A stretch of DNA of 64,000 nt from Ptychodera flava (lineage: Eukaryota > Hemichordata > Enteropneusta > Ptychoderidae), in the NCBI RefSeq assembly GCF_041260155.1, contig NC_091944.1, positions 13,989,772-14,053,771 of the forward strand, in the 5' to 3' direction. Positions 48,701-60,900 of the stretch are shown one piece after another. A program made the translations under genes and the position numbers. How positions within the stretch are numbered: position 1 is the stretch's first letter; every line of letters starts with the position of its first letter. The notes beneath the pieces are model-generated. The model saw nothing but the letters and a program-made list of their open reading frames with translations. It ran no database searches and was not told the origin of the DNA.

Positions 48701-50956
48701 GAATTATATATTCCAAGACACAGAACTCAAATTTTTAAGAGGAGTTTTACGTATAGCGGTGTCAAAATATGGAATAGTTTACCAGCGGATGTCAAATTTT
48801 GCTCTACTCTTCACTCTTTTAAAACGAAATGTAAGCCTCATCTTTTGGCAAAATGTAATTTTTAAGCCATTTTTGGAGTTTTTTATATTTTGTCATCTGT
48901 TTCTTGCTGTCTTAATGTTTTGTTTTTCTCTGTTCCGTTTTTTATATTCTTTAATGTACATATTGTATATTTCTTGCGTCTCGACACTGTGTGAGAAGAG
49001 CCTTCGGCTAAACAGTCTATCGAGTTTAAATAAAGTCTAATAATGATAATGAATGATATGATCCAATATGGCTGCTGTGCAGCCATTTGTTATGATTTTT
49101 CATGTACAAGCCATAACTCGGGCATATCTCAACCAATTTTAATCAAATTTGCTACAAGGACATTGACCTATGTCATACATATGCTCATTTATTTGTTTTG
49201 TGATACGATCCAATATGGCCAACCGTTTGGCCATTACGATTTTTTCATGTCCTGAGCTACAACTCAGACATGTATCAAGCGAATTCATTCAAGTGTTTTT
49301 ATCACAGACCTAATGAAGACGACTCTATCCTCTCTGAGGACCTGTAATCAAAGTACCCATTAACAAGTGGGGACTGTGTCATCAACGATGACTTGTTCCT
49401 CTAGTAAATCTATTACCAAAATTTGCATGGTATTCCAATTTTTATTCTTAATTTTGAAAGAGATGGTTTAAAGTTGCTTGATGAAAGTTTGAGGAAAAGT
49501 TTTAAGTCTTTCATTTTTTTGGTGCAAACTATTGTAAATCAGAAACTAAATTTCTTGCTATTAGCACTTACATGTGTTTTGCAGCCATATCCTTTATTTC
49601 TGTTGTATAACAATTTTTGTACAATTTCAACGTTAATCCCTATACAGAAATCATGAGAGCCTGTTTTGTTTTCAAAGTTTTTAAAAAAACATGATGATAT
49701 GAAAATTATACAAAAAGTCAGGAATAGTAAGGCCTGCGTTGCTGAAGAGTTGAGATCAAACATCCATAATTAACAATTTTTACCTTTTTACTGAACAGAC
49801 AACAAATGGACACGGTACTCCGCCTACAAAATGGTGGTGACAGGACTTTGTGGAGGAAAGAAATCAGAACTGATAAATCAGATGGGCTTGACTTTCAAGG
49901 AAAAGGGTAAAATGTGCAATATCCATGGAAACTGGGTTCCAAGGAGCAAACAGAATCAGGATAAGCAGATGGTGTACAATGTCATTGATGCCAATGACCA
50001 GGTAATCATAGCTGTTCTGTACATTGAATGTCAGACCTGTACATCACATGGATGTAACTTTGGATACATTTTGCTGCGTCTTTGTTGAGTCTGTGAAATA
50101 CAGAATCATTCTACTTCTAAAATCATGTTGAAATGATGGGTGTTCAACTTGTCAACAGAGGCTCTATATGTGTAATGTCCCATAGCATCTTATTGTTGAC
50201 TAATGAATTTCAGGGTAGGCTTTGATCCATTGTCAACAATAATATTGTGCATTGTACATGATGCATTGCGAGGAAAGATTAACTTCTTTTTGTTTCAAAA
50301 GACAAAGAAGATAGTGTTCTTTTTTCAGTTACCAAAAATGAAATTTTATCCAGATTTCTACCTTTGCCTGTTGGTATGCACTGGAAGATGTCACTTGAAG
50401 GTACTGCAAGAAGCGCCTTCAAGTGACAGATTGTCCAGTCTTAAATTGATAATGGAATTCAAAATGGCTGCCATCCCTGTGTTAACTCCGGGAAAAAAGG
50501 AAACTTTTGAATTTCTAAAAACTAACACAGTGAAAATTCTTCTATTCTTCTATTCATCAAGAGTTTTAAAATGAGCCCCCACAATTGATAGGTCACAAAA
50601 GAATGATAAAACTTGAGAGTCCAAATATCTGTGTCTGAGGTATACTTTACCTTAATGGAGAATATTTTGCATGTATACTTGCAGTGCACCCTGGATTTAT
50701 TTACAAGTGAACGTTATGTCTTTATTGTGACCTGTGATTTGAATGATGCCAAAGCAGCAGAGAAGTGTGTCAGCTGTATTGGAAAAATAGCTGTACAGGT
50801 AAGTAACATTAATCATGAAAGTTGAGCTGTGATGTGTCATCACATTACGGGATATCCTGGATTGTAAAAGCATAGCATTGTAGAAATATGTTGGCAGTGG
50901 AGATGATGATGATGATGATGATGATGATGATAATGATGGTGGTGATGATGATGATA

Positions 50957-50994
<38 letters not shown>

Positions 50995-51034
50995 AATGAT
51001 GATGATGTTTATGATGAGGATGATGGTGGTGGTA

Positions 51035-51067
<33 letters not shown>

Positions 51068-54000
51068 CAGAAGAAGATGATTTGACGATGATGTGTATTG
51101 CCCTGGTAACATCAACAGCAACATTGAGTGTTCAAATAGAGTATATCCTGTACCATACTTTGTGTGTAGCATATTCATATTGATAGTGGAGGCGACGATG
51201 ATGATTATGATTGACCTGGTAACATCAACAATGATATTGAGAACAATTGTTCAAATAGGGAATATCCTGTACAATACTGTGTGTGTAGCACATTCACCAT
51301 CGACAGTTAGAAAACTGATGGATTTTGGTGCTATTTCAGGGCTATTTTTAATTAATGCCTTTGATTGATTGACTAATTGCTTGACCTATTGATTGATTGA
51401 TTGATTGATTGATAAACCATAAAGCTTTGTTTGAAAAGTTTCAATTATCACAGTGATTCATAATGCATATTGACATACTTTTCTTAAATAAATACTCTGT
51501 ATTTAGGAAACAGAGCACTTGATGCACAGAGAATGTGTAATGTGAAACAACTCAAGCACAGAAAGCAGTTTTGCTGTCAGGAATTAGCATTATGATGTAT
51601 TGCCTAGTAGCTTTTTGAAAACACATCATCCTGCAGACTGTCCTATCACAGTTTGAAATGATGAGATATTGCAATGTGCAACATACATTTTAACAAGAAA
51701 GTTTACGTAGTGTTCTGTGATGTCATCATTAGGCCGTACATGCCTTCTTTGTGATTGTGGCAACACACGAGGGCAAGGATGATGAAAGTACAAAGGCAAA
51801 GACACTGCTGCAAGACATTTTGTCTCTGATGGAAAAGAGGAAGACAGAATTGCATGCAATGAAAGCTGCAATTGATAAGTAAGTGCTCTTCTGTATATAC
51901 TTTATGGTAAATGAGAGATTCTTTTGATATGCTTTAAGAAAAGGGTATATTGGTCTTAGTATCAGCGAAAGTGAACAAGTAGATTTCTGCTGTCCATAAT
52001 CCAGATATGTACAGAACTTGAAGTTTATTTTGTGCTGAATTTTCTTTGATATATTGTTTCATATTGTCAACAGCTATGTCTTATCATAGACTGTTGACTC
52101 TAAATGAGCATATAGGTGCAATCTAAAGTTAGAGGTTATAGGTCACAGGTCATACCTCTGTAGGTCAGAAGCCACAGATGAGATTTTGTATGTATTTTAG
52201 AATGAAAATAAGAGAATGTGGTACGTGTGTATTCAAACTCTGTAGTCTACTGGGTGTACTCAGTGTGTAAAGTGAAGGAAAATTCATCCCTGCATTGAAC
52301 TTTGCAGGCACGGTAACCGTTCTGAACTGCAATTGGTTTGAGATGAGAGACATGAATCTGTTATCTGAATATATAGTAAGTTTTAGTGACAAAAGCCAAT
52401 TAAAGTGTACCACATTGCAGCCATCTTTAGTTCATACTATAATATTGACGTTGTTTTGTCTTACAGTAAACCAGAACTAGCAGACTTCCAAACACAGCTG
52501 ATGTACGGTAGAATCCAGTCTGTAATGTCATCAAGTCCCCACTTTGAGGTCTATGACATCAACCCAGTCTCTGGCCAGGTAAAGAGATCACATTTGAAGT
52601 CCAGGTTACTTCTAACTTGGCTATCACATGCAACACTCTTGCAGTCATGCTAGATGCTCAAAACTTTCAGAAGACTAGAATTAAAGAGCCAGATTTGCAT
52701 GATAACTGATCGTATCAAAAAGTAAAATTAGGAAAAGAGGTTGACTTGCTCAAAAAGGCAAAACATTTTTTTCTCTTTGTGTGAGTGTTTTATTTTAGAC
52801 ATAATTTAATTCATTTTTTCATGACAGCTCATGGTATATATCATCACACTTTTTACCATTCATTTTTTTGTCTCTTTGCAAAGTTTTTCATTCTGCTGAT
52901 GGATCCATATTTGCCAAGTTCCTGGAATATAAAGAAAAAGTCCTGCATTAGTTCTAAGTGTATTTGCAACCAAAGTAAACAATAAAATTCTCATGCAATT
53001 AATTTAATAAATTGGAAAATTGTGGCAAAATAAAAAGTGACAGAATAAGAGAAGTGACAAATTAACTGCTGAGTGTATCATTCTGTGTGTTTTGTCAATT
53101 TTTCAGGGCATGGACAAGCTTCATGATGGCCTTGCTAATCTCAAAGACAAAATCGACGAGACATTCCCACACCTTGTCAAGTTTTCCAAGGAGTTTGTGG
53201 AAGAGGCTGAAAATTTCCTGAAAGTTCCGGCAAAGACAGCGAGGAAGATTGTACCATTCTCAGATTATGACTTTTTCTTTGGAGGCAGAGAACAGCTGAT
53301 GACACTGCGTACAGCTAATGTGCATGATAAGATACTTGAAACCCTACACTTGATGGTGAGTTCATACTAGTCATGTGATTATCATGTGATTCAGTTTGGC
53401 ATTACTGATATGTGTGATAAGATTCTCTAAACCCTACTCTTAATCAGTCATGTGATTGCCATGTGACCTATTTGGTATTGCTGATATGTGTGATAAGATA
53501 CTTAAAACTACACTTAATCAGTCATGTTATTGTCATGTGACCAAGTTTGGTACTGCTTATGTGCATGATAAGATTCTTAAAACTCTGCACTCAGTTGTAG
53601 GTGCATAAACGGTCATGTGATTGTCATGTGACCTAATTTGATGCTGTCAGTGTGGGGTAAAATTCTTTAAAATACTGTAGATGATGGTTGCATATCAGTG
53701 ATGTAAGTGATTGTCATGTGACTTTAAGTGTTCATATCAGCTTGTACAATTTTAATGTCAGTCACATGATAGTCAAAATAATTTAACATAATGTGCACTC
53801 AAGATTTTGGAAATTTTACGAGTGCTAAAGAATTTCTGTGAATTTCCTAAAATCAGCAGGTATGTGTTATCTTTAGAACATTCTTGAGTCAAAGACAACT
53901 TTTTTAAGACAGCGATGTGTCAAAGTGACCCAGGGGATGCAATCGTGTAACAGTGTTTATTTTGATGTGGTTGTGATTTCATCATTTCAAATATCAATGA

Positions 54001-54904
54001 AGCAACAGCTTAGCCTTTTCTATTCATAAATGTTTTTGTCGGCTCAAAATATCAAAGGAAACTTGAGAATTGTTCCATAATTCACAATGAAATAGAAGAC
54101 ACAACAACAATGTTTTTGACTTGTTATGAAGTCTGAAATTGCCCAAATTGTATTGAAGTCATGTGATAGATTTGATTTACCATGTGATGAACACATGATT
54201 ACCTCTGAAATTCCACACTGTTTCTTGCAGGGTAAGCTGCTATACTTCAAGGATGTTGAAGACAAACCAGTGATATTTGATGTAGACTGGTTCATGAAAA
54301 TCATCAACACACTGGTGGATGTGAGTCCAGGAGGCAAAGTCGGCACACTGTCAGAATTCGGTGAACAGACACCAGTTTTGTCCTTTGAATTGATTCAGCA
54401 GAAACTCAGTGGTTTTGTTCCAAATGATCAGGTCAGTATCCACTCTGTGAGACTGCAGAATAATGGGCCCAAGCTAAACCATGTTACAATTCAAAGTTGT
54501 CCTAACGTGGCGTTTATTATAAGAATTATAAAACGACACCCCTGAGAGTTGTTGGTAGGAAAAAGGTCAAAGTAGAAGATATGAACCATAGAATTGTTCT
54601 TTCACTTTGATATAAAATGTTGCAAAACAGTATTGTTTGAATTTGTACACGTTTGTTTTGATTTTGAGCTTTCGGACAAATCATGACTTGTAAAGCCTAC
54701 ACTAACACAAGACATTAACTTAAAAGCGACACATTCTTTTGTTTTTCTCAGATTAATGACGTGGTGACCTTGATGCAAGATCTTGGACTCTGTATGAAGT
54801 TGTCTTACTTCAAACATATCAGCAGTGATGAAGACAAGTTTACAAATGTTCCAATTGTGATGTATCAAGCGTTGCAGTCGGATACTCCACAAATTTTGGT
54901 TAGT

Positions 54905-54947
<43 letters not shown>

Positions 54948-57900
54948 GCTATTTTCAGAGAGTACAGCTGATATTAGAAATTCAGATTGACTGACTGAAT
55001 TTTTGTCGGGTAGAAAGAGGAATTAACAAGAGAACCAAATACGAGTGGTTGCCCCATACTGATACATTCAAAATGAAGAAAAATGGTTACACAAATGCTG
55101 TTCAGAAATTTAGAGTTCAGAATCTTTCAAAACTGTCAGTCGAAATTTGCATACGTTCCTCATACCATATCACTCTTTACAGAGTCATTATTGGTCCGAC
55201 ATTCCGTCCAAGACAGAGAAACGGATACAGAGGAGCTTCCAGTGTGGTGGCAGTCTACCGGAAAGACTGTGTAGCTGTATCTTTGAACAGTGTAGTGTAT
55301 TTGGAAATGTCCTGCTGTGTTGGAAGAAGGGACTACTGATTCAACAAGGAGCCATTGATATACTAATTCAGGTCAAAGGTGAGAGTTCAAAGTTTGCAGT
55401 CATGGCAACTGATTTTATAATCTCAGCCATGAAAGGAGGTGTTCTCCAGTGGCCTTAGGTTTAATTTTGAGACTATTCTTGAGTTGGATATTTTGATGTT
55501 TTGCAATTTTTTGCTACAAATAATATCCTTGGAAAAAAGTTACATTTGTTCCATATCATTGTGAAATTATTATGACATATGGAGTCATTGTCAAGATACA
55601 AATGTTTAAGTTTTCACAGAACATTTGATTTTGCTTTCAAATTTGCAATATTTTTGTAAAGCACATGGGAAAGAAAAACACATTTTATGCATGTGTTTCA
55701 CAAAAGAGAATTAAATGTAAGTTCTACTCTCAAATAATCATAGGTTTGATGATGAGGTATATGCAAGTAAGTTTATTCAACCTAGATGTGTTGAATAGTG
55801 GAGATGATAGATGAAATTTGATATGATTCCATGTGATTCAATATGACAGGAGTCTCCATTATGACTCTTAGTCAATAGTTTTTTGGGGGCAGTTAAAAAT
55901 CAAAAGCTGGATATTTATATTAACGCATGCAAACCTAAAATAGTTACATGTCATCTGTAATACAGTTACTGGTGTCTTGTGGTATCACTAGGGAAACTGC
56001 AGTTGTGTGGATCGTGAATTCACTCTTTATACTGTGATATCCAGAAATTGATGTGGGTTTTAGTTTGAAAAAGTATTTAAATATGGAGATATAAAACCTT
56101 ACTAAGAAAAAAGGTGAGTCAAACTTGAAACATATCGTCAAAGCATTAGAAAAGTGGTCACAGCTTTTAGCGTGATATCTCCCAATTCCAAGTAATAATG
56201 TTATTTTTTCCTTCGTTCTTCACTACAGACAATGGTAGAGTCTATCTCAGCTGCTGTACTCTGAAGAAAGATACCTTGATAGAAACCATGTACAGAACAT
56301 TCAATGTCATCTCCACAGCAATTACGGGTGTTATTTCTCGATATAGTCCACACATTGCAATGGTAAATATTATTATTTTAAGCCTTCCACCCCCATGGCC
56401 AAGAGTAGAGGTCAAACCTTGCCATGGAAAACGATTGAGTTTTACCATAATCTAGTGGTTGAAAGGTGAAAATATTGTCTGTATGGTATCAGCGATTGAA
56501 ATCCTGCCAATATGGTATGAGTCACTTCGTGTAAGTGATATGAAATAGAAATGTTACGTGACGTGTGAAAGAACACACCTTATAATCTTGCATGTCTGTG
56601 TCCAATACACAAATATTGTTCAAATTTCTTTAAAGAAATTGTCAGGAGAATGATGAAATTAGAGAAATGAAAAATGTTGCACACACAAAATTTGATGCTT
56701 TATAAATGCATGCATGAAAATACTAAAATGTACATTTTATGAAACCAACGCAAAAAGTTATTTTTCTCCAAAATGAGCATCAAAGTGGTTCAGTAACATA
56801 TGCTTCAAAGTTTCAAAGTGATAAATTTAAAAGTTTGTAATCTGAACAAACGCAACCTTTTTGTGCATTTTCTCAGTTTGTAAATGTGGCTTGTCCATCC
56901 TGTGTTGAGACGACTCCAGAACCTGAGGAGTTTTCCATGGATGAGATCAAACATTTGCAAGGAACCAAGCAGTGTGGGAAGTGTGGCCAGTTCCATCGCA
57001 AAGAAGACCTACTCTCTCCAGGTGAGCCAAGGTCAGAGGTCATGAATAGGTCAAAGGTCAAACAAGATGCAAACGCCCAGGATATCTCCTGCTTTTAACA
57101 GTTAAAGTGATGTAGTTACGGGTTTGTCAGAAGAAATATGCAATTTTTTTCCATAATCACAATGCTTTATAGACTGAAAGATCCATTGCTTAAAGGTATA
57201 CAATCACCTGTAATCTAAATATGTCCATATATGGTCAAAGGGGTGTTAATTTGCATTCAAAATGTCCATTGGTGATTTGTGATTGGTTAGATTTTCTCTT
57301 TCCATGGTAACTGTGGCAAAATTGGAACAGGTGATAGTATACCTTTAGAGGCGCTCTCTACGCTCCCCCAAGAGGGGGGAGCGTAAAGAGCGCCCTCAAG
57401 CGACGGATCTATCAGTCCAGATGCTTTAGGGACACACTCAATGACCAGAAAATTCCACTTTCACCTGTTTTGATGGGAATATTGTTATAGTTTAAGAAAG
57501 CTCACTAATCACGCATACAGATTACTGTTGTTGTGGAAAATTTAAAGTACTCCATACATTTATTTTCTCCTCACTTATTGAAAGGTCATTTTTTTACTCT
57601 AGAGTTTGTGTACTGCTTTCCTTTTTTTATCAATTGAAACTTCCAGTTGTACTCTTGATGAAAGCAACACGAAAAGTTATTTGTTAAAAGTTAAGTGTAT
57701 TTCAGAATAAAGCATGACTTTGTGTTGACCTATAGATAAAATACTGGCTACAAGTACATTGCACAGTTGGGGCAGAAGTGTGTGCGATGTTTATTCACTG
57801 GCTGATGTGTCATTCAGAATGGATTTTATCACAATAATAAATTTATTTATAACACAAAGCACCTGGCTGCATAAAGTTTGCATGGTATCATAGAAAAGCA

Positions 57901-60900
57901 GATGTTGAAAGGCAGGAAACAGCTTGTTAGGGGAAAACAACTGACTGAAATTAGTGAAAAATGAGCAATCCTGGTCCTGTGCAAGACGCTGAGACTCCAA
58001 GGAAAATTTTCACAGTTATTCAGCAACTGTCCTGCTCAATACAAAATACATTGCAACCTGAGAGACAGGGGACATGCAAGAACTAATGCCACTTCTTGTG
58101 TGTATTTCATTTTTCAGAGAAGACAAAGGTGTGCCTCGTCCACAACTGGGATGACGGACCAGAGGATCCCTCTGCAGCATTCCGTTCTGACCTCACCTGT
58201 GCTCAGCTCCGTCAGACCCTGCAGACGCAGGAGAACTGCGCCATCGTGGGGCAGCATTACAGTCAGCGAAATGTAAAGAGGAGGAAAACGAAGGCGTGCG
58301 TTCACTGTGGAACGTCAGAATACTGCAGTGCAATCTTACATGTATGTGTTCTACAATATCCTCATTTCCAAAAATAAGTGAAAGCGTTCTGTATGTTTCT
58401 TAGGGTGTTTGAAAAATGGAAAAATAGGGAAAAATAGCCAGCCAAAATTAGCAAACAGCCACTCAATGAGTGTGGTTTACTGCATTGGACACACTGAGAA
58501 AACTAAACTTTCATTTCAGTGGTTTCAAATATTTACCTCATTAGATATTCAAAGATTCGTTGTGTTCATCATCTAAAGATCAAGCTTGTCTGTATGATCT
58601 CAATGTTATTTATGCCATTGGTAATTTGGGTGAGGATGTAAGCAAAACCAGATCCATTTCTCAACAAAAATAATTCATCATCAGGATCTCTATAAAAACA
58701 GTGATTTTGTTGCATCGTATTATTAAACCCTGCTGTAATTTTTTCCAACCAAATTTAAGTGCAACATTTTACCAATTTTTATGGATTTTTCTGAAGCTTT
58801 TTGATAATTATGGACCAGATGGACATCATAATTAATTGACTACAGTTTTTTTATCAAAATTGTAGTCAAAATCTGAAAAAACTGGCATATATTTTCTATT
58901 GACTTTGGAGCTCAAAGGGTTAATCTTTTTCATCGTAAAATACTAGTATCACCATTTTAATCTTATATTTGATTTTTCATTTTCATCTCATGATTTGTAT
59001 TGGTTCGTTATTCAAAGTACAAATTCAATTTTATTTTTGATTTGAACTCAAATTCATTTCCTGTCAAACTCAGGTCCGTGCCAGGTTATCACTAGTCTTA
59101 AGGTTTGGGTGTGTACATGACGACAGGTTTTAACGCTCATTTACCATTGTATCTGTGATCAAACATTGAATATATTGTGTTTTGTTTTATTTTATATTTT
59201 TTTGAAGCGGAAAGAATTTGTCATCAGGATTGGTGACTGTGCCTTGATAAGATTTTTTAGTGACTGCGTACCACTTATGACCATGCATTCTGGTACCCTC
59301 ATTGATATGACGATCTATCACTTTGATTTCACCCTTCGCCATAATGGTTTAGCCCAAACCCATAGTTTATACTAATGGCGAGTGTAGACCTGGCTATAGG
59401 AAATTAGGGATGAACTGGTTAACATTGTGTAAAAGTCAATCATGTTTACTGAATTCTCTGCTGAATTGTCACTTTTTGAGCAATAACTTACAGTTTTCTT
59501 GCAGATAATGTTGAATTGTGATTACAACAGAACACCAAAGATAAATGCAAGGTCATCTAAGAGTCATATGACCATGGCTTATTCTGCTTTCTCTGTACTT
59601 TTCTTATCCAGTATGAATTCCAATACCTTCTTTGAAACACCTGTTTGCTTTCAGAAACTTTACCATGGGTCTCACAGAGCTCACATCATCCAGACCGCAA
59701 GTGTCGGCAAGGACAAATTTGTTGAGAAAGAAATTGACCGGGCCCAAACTGGCAATATCTTCAACCATGCAAAAGACGACCCAGTGAGAATCATCACGGG
59801 AATGGAGATGAATGCATTAGAGTTCAGTGAACTCTCTGTATTGGTTCTAAACTGTCTGAGGATTGGAAATGTTGAAATTGGTTTCTCCAGAACAGGAACG
59901 ATTCATCAATTTCAGCACGTTCAAACAGGTGATATTCTCACTTGTAAGCTGATTCGGGAGCTTGACAAGGATTCAAATGAGTTTATCGGCAAGGTTAGTC
60001 AAGTCACTTGATTCCCCTTGCAGGCACAGTTAATTCAGCAATGACTTGCCCAAAACCAATCCATGATGATTGTGAGTGCATTTACAGTGATTTGAGGGGG
60101 GGGGGGGGGGGGGGTTGTTGAACAGGTTCAGAAAAGGCCAGTGGGAAGTAATCTGCAGGCAATCAATGATATAGGGTATGCCACAGGGGATCAGCGGAAA
60201 GCCTTACAAAAATGTACAGAAGAAATCCTTTCTCCTTCGGAGAAAGGTTCCACAAGAATCAAAAGGAACTGCTGTTGAATTTTTGCGGGATTTCAGTGAT
60301 AATTTGATAATACTAGTGCTCCCATGTACATGTACATCCTCTTTCCTGAAGCTTTTGCTTTGCGACTGTTTAGCGCCTCTGAACTGTAAATACATAGCGT
60401 GTACTGGTGCTTAATAAATTATTTGATTGATTGATAGAAGGTGTATGCTCCTGGAAAGTACTAGAATTTTAAAAACCTGCTGGAAATGTTTTGGAAATGT
60501 CCTTGAAAATGAAATTGAGTGCTTGAAAGTCCTGAACAATCTAAGTCACCAGTGATTTTCAAAATTCACAAAGTCTGATCCGATATAATATGGTCAAACT
60601 GATATGTAAAATGATGTATAAAAATACTGAATCGGAAAAATATCTAGAAAGTGGTATTTTAGGCTTCAAAAGTCCTTGAAAATTAATGAAAAAGTCCTTT
60701 GATTTGTATGAGGACTTTGAGTGTGAACGGAAATGTCATTCAAAATTCTCGTTGTATGTTTTTGTGAAGGAGCTGTACCTTTTGATACATTTGATGAATA
60801 TAAAAACGGTTGCTTATGGAAAGCCTTTCGTAAACATCAATGTAGTTTCAACATGTACAGCTGTTGTCTGATATTCTTTTCAATTGGGTTCGCAGGCCAT

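Larger units (their letters stand above)
47277..49534 (+). mobile_element. TTAA MITE family 4 copy split by element Y
   Basis: Left part (GGGCTCATTTTGA, GATGGCAGCCATTTTGAATTT, TTGGGTATTTATT) and right part (CTCTAGTAAATCTATTACCA, TTTAAGTCTTTCATTTTTTT) match the uninterrupted copy at 16892-17236. The insertion point is about 40 bp away from that in the 3485-5264 copy. Confidence 0.6.

Noticed and set aside
50840-51178. Poly-His and poly-Met ORFs
   Set aside because: Translation of the (GAT)n microsatellite.
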